Shown: positions 1-7,689 of the stretch, one piece after another
Layout: the number at the start of each line of letters is the position of its first letter
How positions within the stretch are numbered: position 1 is the first letter of the stretch
Assembly: GCA_900544645.1 (NCBI GenBank)
Contig: UQWG01000020.1
Span: 1-33,152, forward strand
From: an uncultured Collinsella sp.
Lineage (GTDB): Bacteria; Actinomycetota; Coriobacteriia; Coriobacteriales; Coriobacteriaceae
Length of the DNA stretch: 33,152 bases
Reading direction: 5' to 3'
The notes under the pieces: generated by a model
The model's input: only the letters and a program-made list of their open reading frames with translations
Databases searched by the model: none
Told to the model about the DNA's origin: nothing
Made by a program: the position numbers and the translations under genes

Positions 1-255
1 CTCGCTGTCAAGTATGGCAAAACGCCTGCTCAAATCATTATGCGCTGGCATATCCAAGAGGGAAATATCGTCATTCCAGGCTCCAAGAATCCGACGCACA
101 TCGCCGACAACATCGATGTCTTCGACTTCGAGCTCACAGATAGCGACATGACCGCCATGGCAACCCTCGATCGCGGGAAACGCTTCTATGAGCGCACGCC
201 CGAGAAGCTTGCGCAATATGCCGCTTGGAAGCCCGACGTTGAGAACCAGAAATAG
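1..255 (+). CDS. Aldo/keto reductase, C-terminal part (5' end outside window)
   Basis: The reading frame is open from base 1 and ends in TAG at 253-255, giving the last 84 residues of an aldo/keto reductase. The stretch AQIIMRWHIQEGNIVIPGS, then KNPTHIADNIDVFDFELT, is the NADPH-binding end of the AKR barrel as seen in 2,5-diketo-gluconate reductase-like (AKR5) enzymes. Catalytic residues lie upstream and cannot be checked, so the substrate is unknown. The stop is 7 bases before the GTG of the next aldo/keto reductase, so the two are probably co-transcribed. The tail is full length for the family. Confidence 0.9.
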   Translation, partial: LAVKYGKTPAQIIMRWHIQEGNIVIPGSKNPTHIADNIDVFDFELTDSDMTAMATLDRGKRFYERTPEKLAQYAAWKPDVENQK

Positions 256-262
256 GAGCATC

Positions 263-1282
263 GTGCAGTACACAACTCTCGGACGTTCCGGCATCAAAGT
301 CTCTAAACTCTGCCTAGGAGGCATGAGCTTTGGCGAGCCCAGCCCCGACTTTCATCAGTGGACCATCGGACCCGACGACACACGCGCCGTCATCAAACGC
401 GCGCTCGACACCGGAATCAACTTTATCGATACCGCGAACTGCTACAGCTTTGGCACGAGCGAAGAGTACATAGGCGCCGCCCTGCGCAATCTGGGCATCG
501 CTCGCGAGAGAGTCGTGCTGGCCAGCAAGGTTCACTTCAACGAAGGCGGCCTTTCCGCCGACGCCATCAAACGCGAGATCGAAGGCTCGCTCAAGCGCTT
601 GGGCACCGATTACCTAGACCTCTACATCATTCACCGCTTCGATTACGACGTCCCCATGGAAGAGACCATGGAGGCGCTCAACGACTTGGTGCGCGAGGGC
701 AAGGTTCGCGCGCTCGGCGCCAGCGCCATGTATGCCTATCAGCTGCACAACCTGCAGATCGTCGCACGCGACCATGGATGGACGCCCTTTACGAGCATGC
801 AGTGCCACTACAACCTGCTGTACCGAGAGGACGAGCGGGAGATGATTCCAGTGTGCCGCCAGTTTGACATGGCCCTTACGCCATACAGCCCCCTGGCATC
901 GGGACACCTCTGCCGCCCCACGTGGGAAAGCTTGAGCACACGTGGCACCACCGACACGACCATGGCCAACAAGTATGACCATGACCGCGCCATCGACATG
1001 CCCGTCGTTAAGCGCGTGGCCAAGGTCGCCGCCGATCATGACGTGTCGATGGCGCAGATTGCGCTGGCGTGGCACTGGGCGCGTGGGGTCGAGGCGCCCA
1101 TCGTGGGTTGTTCCAAGCCCGAGCGAGTCGACGACGCCGTAGCTGCGCTCGACATAACGCTCTCCCCCGCCGAGATCGACTTCCTCGAGGAGCTTTATCA
1201 ACCGCACGCGCTCGTTGGTCCCAAGGCCCGTCCCGGCGAAAAGCCGCTTGCCGGCACTACCAAAGTCAAAATCGCAAAGTGA
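263..1282 (+). CDS. Aldo/keto reductase
   Basis: A 339-residue NAD(P)H-dependent aldo/keto reductase. The start is GTG at 263, preceded by TAGGAG; the frame is open further upstream but would overlap the previous gene. The catalytic tetrad is visible: Asp56 (INFIDTANCY), Tyr61, Lys89 (VVLASKVHF) and His124 (DLYIIHRFD). The C-terminal nucleotide-binding segment reads PIVGCSKPERVDDAVAAL. Length and motif order fit the large-subgroup AKRs (YajO/Tas-like) that reduce aldehydes and ketones in the cytoplasm. It is the second of four closely packed genes (aldo/keto reductase, aldo/keto reductase, small protein, flavodoxin), which suggests a redox-stress or carbonyl-detoxification operon; that role is inferred. 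Confidence 0.93.
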   Translation: MQYTTLGRSGIKVSKLCLGGMSFGEPSPDFHQWTIGPDDTRAVIKRALDTGINFIDTANCYSFGTSEEYIGAALRNLGIARERVVLASKVHFNEGGLSADAIKREIEGSLKRLGTDYLDLYIIHRFDYDVPMEETMEALNDLVREGKVRALGASAMYAYQLHNLQIVARDHGWTPFTSMQCHYNLLYREDEREMIPVCRQFDMALTPYSPLASGHLCRPTWESLSTRGTTDTTMANKYDHDRAIDMPVVKRVAKVAADHDVSMAQIALAWHWARGVEAPIVGCSKPERVDDAVAALDITLSPAEIDFLEELYQPHALVGPKARPGEKPLAGTTKVKIAK

Positions 1283-1286
1283 CGAC

Positions 1287-1535
1287 ATGGACGACAGCAT
1301 CATCGACGGCCTACACGACGCCGGCTGCAGCGAAGATCTCATCGAGCTGTACAGCTCGGCCGCCAGCGACTGCGCGCGTATTTGTCTACTAAAACGGTAT
1401 CGTCGCGAATTGCTCGACGATATCCACTCGGGACAGCAGAAACTCGAGCGCCTTGACTATCTCATCTACCGGCTACGCAACGCCTCAACCGAATGCAGGA
1501 CAAACCGCAGTAACGAAAGGAACTCCATTGGCTAA
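1287..1535 (+). CDS. Small conserved-looking hypothetical protein in redox operon
   Basis: 82 residues from ATG at 1287, four bases after the preceding stop. The frame stays open upstream, but this is the first start that does not run back into the reductase gene. The protein is charged and mostly helical, with a CLLKRYRRELLDDIHSGQQK segment followed by LERLDYLIYRLR, which could form a short coiled coil. There is no signal peptide or membrane segment. Its last 8 bases overlap the flavodoxin start, so translation is probably coupled. From memory, similar 80-90-residue proteins sit beside flavodoxin genes in gut anaerobes; the function is unknown to me. Confidence 0.75.
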   Translation: MDDSIIDGLHDAGCSEDLIELYSSAASDCARICLLKRYRRELLDDIHSGQQKLERLDYLIYRLRNASTECRTNRSNERNSIG

Positions 1536-2001
1536 GACACTTGTGGCATATTTCAGCGCAACGGGAACCACGAAGGACGTTGCATGTCGCCTGGCTCGTG
1601 TAGCGGACAGCGACCTGTTCGCCATTGTGCCCGCCAATCCATACACAAGCGCCGACCTTGACTGGCGTGACAAACAGAGCCGCAGCACACTCGAGGCAGC
1701 CGACCCCTCCTGCCGTCCTGCCATAACCTCCAGAGTCGAGCACATCGAAGACTACGACGTCATTTTTTTGGGATTTCCCATCTGGTGGTACGTGGCGCCG
1801 GCGATTGTCAACACGTTCCTCGAGTCTTACGACCTGACAGGCAAAACAATCGTCCTGTTTGCCACCTCGGGCGGGAGCGGAATGGGCAAGACGGCGTCGA
1901 CCCTTAGGGCAAGCGCTCTGGGTGCAAAAATTGTCGACGGCGGTATTCTCAACAACGCAAGCGACACCGAACTCAAGAAGTTCGCAGCAAGATACCTCTA
2001 A
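1528..2001 (+). CDS. Flavodoxin
   Basis: 157 residues from TTG at 1528, with a GAAAGGA ribosome site 6 bases upstream. The N-terminus KTLVAYFSATGTTKDVA is the flavodoxin fold's first strand and FMN-phosphate loop (SATGTTK). YDVIFLGFPIWWYVAPAIV supplies the isoalloxazine-stacking loop (P-I-W-W), and TIVLFATSGGSGMGKT the third flavin loop. This is the short-chain flavodoxin_4 type common next to aldo/keto reductases in anaerobes. It acts as a cytoplasmic one-electron carrier or quinone/aldehyde-reduction partner. An ATG 75 bases upstream in the same frame is inside the previous gene and lacks flavodoxin sequence, so the TTG is preferred. Confidence 0.9.
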   Translation: MAKTLVAYFSATGTTKDVACRLARVADSDLFAIVPANPYTSADLDWRDKQSRSTLEAADPSCRPAITSRVEHIEDYDVIFLGFPIWWYVAPAIVNTFLESYDLTGKTIVLFATSGGSGMGKTASTLRASALGAKIVDGGILNNASDTELKKFAARYL

Positions 2002-2071
2002 CGCGGCAAAATCGACAAATCGATGGGAAAACCATTCACCTCCGATTTACTGGTGCCCACAAGCAGCAAAT

Positions 2072-2093
2072 GGGGCCGCTTCACAGCGGCTCC
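2072..2093 (+). terminator. Hairpin downstream of flavodoxin operon (possible terminator)
   Basis: GGGGCCGCT pairs with AGCGGCTCC around a TCAC loop (9 bp with one G-T pair). Only a weak T-rich stretch follows, so termination is plausible but unproven. The rest of the 270-base gap 2002-2271 shows nothing else I can name. Confidence 0.4.
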
Positions 2094-2271
2094 CTCGCTC
2101 GCCACTTTTCCCTTGGTAGCGGCTTCATACTCTAAAAGATGGTGCCCACGATCAAGCGATCACCAGCAATGCGTTGTTGACCACTACGTTTGAACAACAG
2201 ACACCCTCCACTCATCTATACTCAAGAGTGTGTGCGCATCGCCCCCGAAAAACGATGAGAGTCGAGGCCCC

Positions 2272-3405
2272 ATGCAGCTGCTCACCGAACAAGAAAAGAA
2301 ACGCATCCAGCGGTACTGCACGTACCCCAAGATCGCAGCGACCGCACTCGTCATGTCGTTCGCAGCATGCCTGTTGATGTTGCCGCTCCAAATGATCAAC
2401 GATATCGCGTTCCACCAAAAGGAATTCCAACCCGCGGGCATATATACCGCCATTGCACTCACGGCAATCGAACTCGCCATCTTTTGCTATTGCGCTCTTG
2501 CGCCGCGCTTTGGAATGCAGGGCAAACAGTGGAAGGAGCTGCAGAGCAGACTTGCGGTAGCCCAAACCAACAAGGACCGCTCCGCGGAGGTCGCCGGCGT
2601 GCTTGCCACGCAAGCTGCCGGCCGCCTGCTCAAGAACAGCGATAACGATCTCGCGCGCAACCTGGGCGGTGCCGCCGAGGTCGTCGGCGCCGTGGGGGCA
2701 GTCGCCACGGCGGCAGACGTGCTGGCCGAAACCGCGAGCAATGCCGAGGCCATGGCAAACGCATACGGTGTGACGATTCCAAGCGTCAAGAAGCAGATCA
2801 TAGCTCTCGCGGTGTTGCCCGCCATTGTGCTGCTTGGCGTCTACATCCCGCAGTTTGTCCAGGGAAATAACGAGCTTCAGGCAAGAAAAGCTGCAGCCGC
2901 CGAGCAGCTCGCCATCGCGCAAGATGCCTTGGAGCCCGCGTGCGAACGCGTCGCGGCAGACGACCCATACGAGTCGTATCACGACTACGGCTACCGCATT
3001 ATCGGCTATCTACGCGATAATGACCTCGGCGCTCAAGCAGCCTATGTCTACCTTTCTTTTGATGTAGACGGCACGCTCACGGACGTCGATTACGTCAGTC
3101 AGATCGACCCCGGGGCAAGCCTTGCAGACAACCTCGCCCGCGCCGAGCAGGATATCGCGACGCTCTGTGCCCCGCTCAATGGGCTGGACGTTTCCGTTGC
3201 CGCACCGAGCCTCCTCACGCCATGCAGCCTGTCGGATGAATTTAAGCAGGCATTTTTAGCCGGCTCCCTATATGAAGAAATCAGTATCAAGACGGAGGGC
3301 GAATCCATTAGGTCATACTACGCCTTTGACACCGAGCCCAAAGAAGAGTTTGACGAATACACCCATCCGGAAATTAGGCTCATGCTCTCTGCAAAGAAGA
3401 GCTAG
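2272..3405 (+). CDS. Membrane protein of unknown function, three predicted TM segments
   Basis: 377 residues from ATG at 2272, with GAGG four bases upstream; a GTG at 2230 in the same frame is a weaker alternative. Hydrophobic segments lie at about residues 21-43 and 57-77 and at 176-197 (IIALAVLPAIVLLGVYIPQ). An Ala/Val-rich stretch at 135-160 lies between the second and third. The remaining ~180 residues are soluble and probably outside the membrane, with no motif I recognise. They include a charged helix (about 200-225) and two regions rich in Asp and Tyr. The gene stands alone, with the flavodoxin operon before it and the repeat element after it. No function can be given. Confidence 0.75.
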   Translation: MQLLTEQEKKRIQRYCTYPKIAATALVMSFAACLLMLPLQMINDIAFHQKEFQPAGIYTAIALTAIELAIFCYCALAPRFGMQGKQWKELQSRLAVAQTNKDRSAEVAGVLATQAAGRLLKNSDNDLARNLGGAAEVVGAVGAVATAADVLAETASNAEAMANAYGVTIPSVKKQIIALAVLPAIVLLGVYIPQFVQGNNELQARKAAAAEQLAIAQDALEPACERVAADDPYESYHDYGYRIIGYLRDNDLGAQAAYVYLSFDVDGTLTDVDYVSQIDPGASLADNLARAEQDIATLCAPLNGLDVSVAAPSLLTPCSLSDEFKQAFLAGSLYEEISIKTEGESIRSYYAFDTEPKEEFDEYTHPEIRLMLSAKKS

Positions 3406-3447
3406 AAGCGTACGTTCTGATTTCTGCTCGCAAACGCCGTCTCTATC

Positions 3448-3631
3448 TCGAGGTCTAATACTTTTCCGAGAAGTGAACGACCGTTTTTGGACCCCCGAAG
3501 CATCGACATTTTCTGACGCCAAAACCGTAGGATTTAACAATCAAAACCGCAGGAAATTGCATCTCAAAAGTGTCGACGCTTCGGGGGTCCATTTTGACTC
3601 GTTCACTTCTCGGAAAAGTATTAGACCCCGA
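3448..3631. repeat. 184-bp palindromic repeat element, copy 1
   Basis: The ends are 33-bp inverted repeats: TCGAGGTCTAATACTTTTCC at the left, with its reverse complement ending GTATTAGACCCCGA at the right, one mismatch. Inside, a second inverted pair (TTTTGGACCCCCGAAGC against GCTTCGGGGGTCCA, extending to TCGACA/TGTCGA) lets the whole unit fold into one long hairpin. The centre holds two near-copies of AAAACCGYAGGA in direct orientation. Copy 2 (9821-10004) has no indels and 5 differences in 184 bases. There is no transposase and no clear target duplication. The element is read through in one frame on each strand, which invites false protein calls. A MITE-like or large REP-type element is the best description. 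Confidence 0.9.
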
Positions 3632-3645
3632 TTTACATGCCACTC

Positions 3646-3678
3646 AATGTGACAAAGTGGCTGCCCCTTTGTCACATT
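3646..3678. repeat. 33-bp TGTGACAAAG hairpin, copy 1
   Basis: AATGTGACAAAG and CTTTGTCACATT form a 12-bp perfect stem around a 9-base loop. The same hairpin follows the second 184-bp repeat at 10020-10052. The 14-15 bases between element and hairpin are also related in the two copies, so the pair behaves as one composite unit of about 231 bp. Confidence 0.85.
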
Positions 3679-3683
3679 CGATG

Positions 3684-3713
3684 AAAAAGGGCACCGATGT
3701 TAGTCGATGCCCC
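3684..3713 (-). terminator. Rho-independent terminator of the agmatine-module MFS/carbamoyltransferase genes
   Basis: Read on the minus strand, GGGGCATCGAC-TAAC-ATCGGTGCCC forms a stem with one mismatch and is followed by CTTTTTC. It lies about 50 bases after the stop of the MFS gene at 3763. A second small hairpin, CTGTAGG/CCTACAG at 3721-3740, lies between them. Confidence 0.75.
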
Positions 3714-3762
3714 AAAGCGGCTGTAGGTTAAGCCCTACAGCGTATGTCTAAGACGAATCGAA

Positions 3763-5028
3763 CTATTCGTCCCAGGAGAGGTTCTTACCAGTCTTTTTTG
3801 CCAGCAGCAAGAACAGGCCGATAATAACGTTGCATGCGATGCAGAAGATGAAGACGCCCTGGAAGGAGCCGACAAGCTCATAGACCTTCATCATAACGGG
3901 CATGCCAAAGGCGCCGACGATATAGCCCACGGAGCAGATCAGCGCGAAGATGCGACCGAAATCGCGGGAGCCAAAGACATCCATAACCAAAACGGTCAGG
4001 GCAGTGCCAGCGATGACGTACATTACGTCGTTCACGCCTGCTGCGAGAATGCTGAGCGTCGAGTTGCCGCTGCTCATCATGAGCATGACAAAGGAGAGGA
4101 TGGAGACAGCGAGCCAGCCCAGAATAGCCTTCGTGCTGCCAAACTTATCGCAAGTGGTGCCGACGATCGGATTGAGGAACAGATCGAAGAGCGATGCAGC
4201 GGATACCATGAAGCCGCCCACCATGGGGCTAAAACCAACCTCGGAAGCATACGTCGGGAAGAGCTGGTTCATGCAGCAAGTGAGCTGAACGAGGCAGAGG
4301 AAGCCGATGCAGAAGAAGAAGGCAGGCGACTTAATGGCGCGCGCATAGCTAACGCCACGCGTGCTATCCTCGGTCGTCTCCTCGGTCTCGGCGTCCGGCT
4401 CGCCCTCGACGTAGCCATAGGGCAGCATGCCCTTGTCCTGAGGCTTATAGCGGATAATCAGGACGGAAGCGGGGAGAATGAGCACGGCGGAGACGCCAGC
4501 GAGCACCAGATAACCAGTCCTCCAGCCAACGGCCTCGATGACAGAGGTGATGACGGGGCTCATGATGAGCATGTAAATCGAGTTCACTGCCCAAGCGAGA
4601 CCAATTGCCAGGCCACCAGATTTTTTGAACCACTGGTCAATAACGTCGGACATGGCGACGCCGGTGGTGAAGGCGAAGCAAATGCCAATCAGGGCGCCAG
4701 CGGCGATGAACATCCAAACTTCGGTGTAGAAGGCCATGCCTGCGCCGGCGGCGAGCAGAATAAGCTCGACGACGGGGAGCCAAACCTTGCCAACAACCTT
4801 GGGGATAAGTTTTCCGACAAACGGAAGCGCCGCCGCAAGACCGATGAGCGTCGCGGTGAAGTAATACGAGAAGATTGAATAGTCAAACCCGAACTCCTCG
4901 CACACGGGCGCGACGAAGGAGCCGGCGATTACGCTATAGGATCCGGTCGTACCAGCAGACATGAGGCCAAGCGCGATTACGAGAACCCATGCGTAGACCT
5001 TGCTGCTCTTTAACTTTGCATTTTCCAT
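3763..5028 (-). CDS. MFS transporter, agmatine module (paralogue 1)
   Basis: 421 residues from ATG at 5028, with AGGAG 8 bases upstream. The frame is open to 5061, but that start would lie inside the carbamoyltransferase gene. About 12 hydrophobic segments are visible. VIALGLMSAGTTGSYSVIAG forms the first helix, and a hydrophilic loop with an acidic run (about EGEPDAETEETTED) divides the two halves. The sequence resembles the oxalate/formate-antiporter-like MFS branch; the substrate cannot be read from sequence. It starts 11 bases after the carbamoyltransferase stop, so it probably imports agmatine or exports putrescine (inference). A close paralogue lies at 8406-9686. In lactic acid bacteria this job is done by the unrelated APC antiporter AguD. 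Confidence 0.88.
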   Translation of the reverse strand: MENAKLKSSKVYAWVLVIALGLMSAGTTGSYSVIAGSFVAPVCEEFGFDYSIFSYYFTATLIGLAAALPFVGKLIPKVVGKVWLPVVELILLAAGAGMAFYTEVWMFIAAGALIGICFAFTTGVAMSDVIDQWFKKSGGLAIGLAWAVNSIYMLIMSPVITSVIEAVGWRTGYLVLAGVSAVLILPASVLIIRYKPQDKGMLPYGYVEGEPDAETEETTEDSTRGVSYARAIKSPAFFFCIGFLCLVQLTCCMNQLFPTYASEVGFSPMVGGFMVSAASLFDLFLNPIVGTTCDKFGSTKAILGWLAVSILSFVMLMMSSGNSTLSILAAGVNDVMYVIAGTALTVLVMDVFGSRDFGRIFALICSVGYIVGAFGMPVMMKVYELVGSFQGVFIFCIACNVIIGLFLLLAKKTGKNLSWDE

Positions 5029-5039
5029 TGATACAGCTC

Positions 5040-6104
5040 CTAGAGACCCAGAAGGGCACACATAACGGCCTTGATGGTGTGCTGACGGTTCTCTGCCTCA
5101 CGGAAGATGACCGAAGCGTTGGCCTCAAAGCACTCGTCGGCAATCTCGAAGCCCTCGGTGATGATCTCGCGATGAAGGTCGTTCTTGCACTGGTCGAGGA
5201 GCATTTTGCCAACACGGTGATCTGCGTTATGGACAGAGGGAAGCTCATGCATGCAGAAGATGTCGGGATTGTTGGTGCGCTTGCACAGCTCGCTGGTGAC
5301 GCGATAGGGGTACAAAGACTCGGCATCGCCCAGCCAGGAGTTGTAGTCGTCGGGATCCAGAACCTCTTCGCCGCACTCGGGGTTGATGTAGCGCCACTCC
5401 TCGGTAACGATAACGTCAACGCCATCCAGGGCATCGAGGTCAGAGGTGATGGTAAAGGTCCTATTGGGAGCGTACTTGGCGTAGCAGGCCTCCACCTCTT
5501 CGATCATTTCCTTGCACATCTGATGACGGAGGTCGTCGGGGCCGATGGCAAGGAAGTCCATGTCGAGCATAGCGCACAGACGACCATACCACACCGGGGC
5601 GCCGGCGCAGTTGCCAACGAAAGCCATCTTCTTGCCGCGGCTCGTACGCAGACCGCCCCATTGCTCTTCCATCGTAAGAGCGTCAGCGAGCATCTGAGTC
5701 GGGTGATCGCCGAGAGTAAGGGCATTGATGACCGGGATGTCAACCAGGTCGGCGACGTCATAGAGGAACTGCTCGTCCTTCTGTGCGCGGTAGACGATGA
5801 GATCGTACATGCCGTTAAAGACGCGCATGGCATCCTTGACGGTCTCGCAGTCACCCATGTGGGAGTTGGTCAGATAAGTGAAGCCCATGCCCAAATCATT
5901 GCAGGAGGTCTCGAATGCGCAACGAGTACGGGTCGAACCCCACTCAAAGTTGGCGAGGACGTTTTTACCGGGGAAGTAGCGCTGGTCGACACCAGACTTC
6001 TTCTGAGCCTTAAGGTTCCAGGCAAGATCAATGAGATAGCGGAAATCCTCGGAGGAGAGATCATGGATGTTGATGTAGTCGCGACCGCGGAGGCTGTTGT
6101 TCAT
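5040..6104 (-). CDS. Putrescine carbamoyltransferase-like enzyme, divergent (ornithine/aspartate carbamoyltransferase family)
   Basis: 354 residues from ATG at 6104 with AAGGA 8 bases upstream. The carbamoyl-phosphate loop STRTR is at residues 57-61, HPTQ at 134-137 and the C-terminal EAENR at 336-340, so the fold and carbamoyl-phosphate site are intact. The substrate-side motif, HCLP in ornithine and putrescine carbamoyltransferases, reads CMHELPS (284-290), with Glu in place of the conserved Cys. The usual DVWxSMG loop is replaced by TEEWRYINPE. Because agmatine deiminase is directly upstream, the likely reaction is phosphorolysis of N-carbamoylputrescine to putrescine and carbamoyl phosphate. 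Carbamate kinase, the usual last step, is not in the window. Another acceptor (ornithine, or a novel amine) cannot be excluded. Confidence 0.82.
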   Translation of the reverse strand: MNNSLRGRDYINIHDLSSEDFRYLIDLAWNLKAQKKSGVDQRYFPGKNVLANFEWGSTRTRCAFETSCNDLGMGFTYLTNSHMGDCETVKDAMRVFNGMYDLIVYRAQKDEQFLYDVADLVDIPVINALTLGDHPTQMLADALTMEEQWGGLRTSRGKKMAFVGNCAGAPVWYGRLCAMLDMDFLAIGPDDLRHQMCKEMIEEVEACYAKYAPNRTFTITSDLDALDGVDVIVTEEWRYINPECGEEVLDPDDYNSWLGDAESLYPYRVTSELCKRTNNPDIFCMHELPSVHNADHRVGKMLLDQCKNDLHREIITEGFEIADECFEANASVIFREAENRQHTIKAVMCALLGL

Positions 6105-6147
6105 GCCTATTTCCTTTCCATTTAGTAATAGATGAATGTCGAATGTG

Positions 6148-6179
6148 TCCCCGAGGGAAACACGGATATCCCTCGGGGA
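6148..6179. promoter_or_regulatory. Intercistronic hairpin between agmatine deiminase and carbamoyltransferase
   Basis: TCCCCGAGGG and CCCTCGGGGA form a perfect 10-bp stem around a 12-base loop, in the 122-base gap between the two genes. On the transcribed (minus) strand no U-run follows. A processing or stability element, or a partial attenuator lowering downstream expression, is likelier than a full terminator. Confidence 0.6.
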
Positions 6180-6226
6180 GCAGTAAGTGTGGCGCCTAAA
6201 TCAGACAGTGCAGGCTCAAAGGCTCG

Positions 6227-7465
6227 CTAGCAGCTGGCTGCCACGTCCTTGGTCCAGCAGTGCACGCCGCCGCCGGACAGGTTAAGCGCGAGAGAGTCAA
6301 TCATGATGACTTTGCGATCGGGGAAGCAGCTCTCAAGAACGGCTTTGGCCTGCTCGTCCTTCTCCTTCACGACTTCGTTCATGCCCTCGTGGTAATAACG
6401 CTGACCAAGAACGACGCCATTGCAGATGAGGAAGTTGCAGTAGCTCGCTGCTGCGTAGAAGTGAACAGGACCCTCGGGCCAGGGAGTGCCATCCATAAAC
6501 TTGCCGCCCATTTCGTCGATGAAGCCCTTATAGAGCTCGTAATCCTCATCGCCAGGGGCGATAACGACTTCAATCGGCTCGGCGGTGGGCATACGAACGA
6601 TCTCGAAGGGCTTGCCCTCCCAGTCCGTTTCGTTGCTCAGGATCTCGTAGGCCGCCTCAATGCGGCGACGAGACTCTGCGCCAGCCTTGCTCGAAGCTGC
6701 CTCTTCATCGGACACCTCGGCAAGAAGAATCTTGTTCGGAGTGATAAAGCGACACATCTCATCAATGTGAGCCGCAAAGCTCATGCCAAAGACGGGAGTT
6801 CCGTCTTCCTTCTCGTCGAGGATGCCCAGTCGATAGTCGTCGTCCTCGAGCATAGGCTGCGGAAGCCAGATAACCTTGTTGAGGTTGTAGATGCGCTTAT
6901 ACTCGGCCTCAACTTCCTCTTTCGTGAACTCGGGGTTACGCTTGCGGCATTCCGTGTCCTCGATGGCGATCAGAGTGCCGTGACCGTCAAACTCGCGGTC
7001 GCCGCCCTCCGAAACCATTTCGGAATTGACGATATCGAAGCAACCGAGCGCAACCGCCATGTGAACGGCTGCCTTACGTGCGGACTGGCACTCCGGGGAG
7101 TTCTTGTCCCACACGCCGTAATAAGTCCAAGCAGGGTTGACCATATAAGAATGGCCCTTGTCGTCGACCATGATGCTGGGACCGTTGTCGCGGACATAGA
7201 AGTTGGAGTCTTCGAACTGCGTGATCTCGATGCGATCGAGATCAACCCCCTCCTCCTTCAGGCGCGAGCAAGCCTCCTCATAGGAGCCGGGGGTGCCGCA
7301 ATTGAGGTTGACCGTAACGTCGCCATACTCGAGCAGAGCCTTGATCACGTCAACGCAGGGCTGGCGGTTATCGTAACCCTCTGCACGGATGTAATCGGGA
7401 AGCCATGTCACATAGACGTTGGAGCGCTTCTCGAACTCGCCCGGCATACGATAGTTCTCGTACAT
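6227..7465 (-). CDS. aguA: Agmatine deiminase family protein
   Basis: 412 residues from ATG at 7465, with AAGGA 7 bases upstream; an in-frame start at 7513 lacks a ribosome site. It belongs to the guanidine-modifying (peptidyl-arginine deiminase-like) family, which hydrolyses agmatine to N-carbamoylputrescine and ammonia. Visible motifs, in order, are DSNFYVRDNGPSIMV (substrate Asp loop), SEGGDREFDGHGTLIAIED, AHIDEMCRF (catalytic His region) and, near the C-terminus, GGGVHCWT with the nucleophile Cys403. The protein is 30-40 residues longer than typical bacterial AguA, and the tail after Cys403 is only 9 residues. It is the first gene of the minus-strand agmatine operon. The gene symbol rests on family and context; a related guanidino substrate is possible. 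Confidence 0.87.
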   Translation of the reverse strand: MYENYRMPGEFEKRSNVYVTWLPDYIRAEGYDNRQPCVDVIKALLEYGDVTVNLNCGTPGSYEEACSRLKEEGVDLDRIEITQFEDSNFYVRDNGPSIMVDDKGHSYMVNPAWTYYGVWDKNSPECQSARKAAVHMAVALGCFDIVNSEMVSEGGDREFDGHGTLIAIEDTECRKRNPEFTKEEVEAEYKRIYNLNKVIWLPQPMLEDDDYRLGILDEKEDGTPVFGMSFAAHIDEMCRFITPNKILLAEVSDEEAASSKAGAESRRRIEAAYEILSNETDWEGKPFEIVRMPTAEPIEVVIAPGDEDYELYKGFIDEMGGKFMDGTPWPEGPVHFYAAASYCNFLICNGVVLGQRYYHEGMNEVVKEKDEQAKAVLESCFPDRKVIMIDSLALNLSGGGVHCWTKDVAASC

Positions 7466-7531
7466 GGTTGGTCCTTCCGTCGGGTTTCCCGCGATGCTGT
7501 CCGGCCGCGACAATAGCGGGGTTTCACCTGC

Positions 7532-7546
7532 TATAGTACTACTATA
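7532..7546. promoter_or_regulatory. Perfect palindrome upstream of agmatine deiminase
   Basis: TATAGTA-C-TACTATA is a perfect 7-1-7 inverted repeat about 70 bases before the deiminase start, next to the CTACCG operator. On the minus strand it contains TATAGT-like hexamers that could be the -10 element, so it may be promoter, operator or both. Confidence 0.5.
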
Positions 7547-7566
7547 CCTACCGTTCGGTAGATAGT
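7541..7566. promoter_or_regulatory. Probable TetR operator (agmatine operon / tetR divergent region)
   Basis: The core CTACCG-TT-CGGTAG (7548-7561) is a perfect palindrome. The flanks ACTAT and ATAGT continue the symmetry after a 2-base offset. It lies between the divergent deiminase and tetR genes. The same TACCG/CGGTA core recurs as a half site at 7598-7605 (TACCGTTC) and twice upstream of the second MFS gene. This is the pattern expected of the operator of the TetR protein encoded here. Confidence 0.7.
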
Positions 7567-7689
7567 TTTGAATAATTTCCGCTCGCCTACTGATACATAC
7601 CGTTCACCGTATATAGTGGTCATGTTTGGACACGAATTGATGTTCCGTTGCCATCCTTAATAATGTTGGTAGTGCGGAAATGATTTGCA

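Noticed and set aside
4989..7516. Long plus-strand frames opposite the carbamoyltransferase and agmatine deiminase genes
   Set aside because: The minus-strand proteins carry family motifs and ribosome sites. The plus-strand products have none.
7466..7689. Arginine- or polyamine-sensing leader RNA in the deiminase/tetR region
   Set aside because: Only DNA palindromes typical of protein operators are visible, with no extended stem-loop set.
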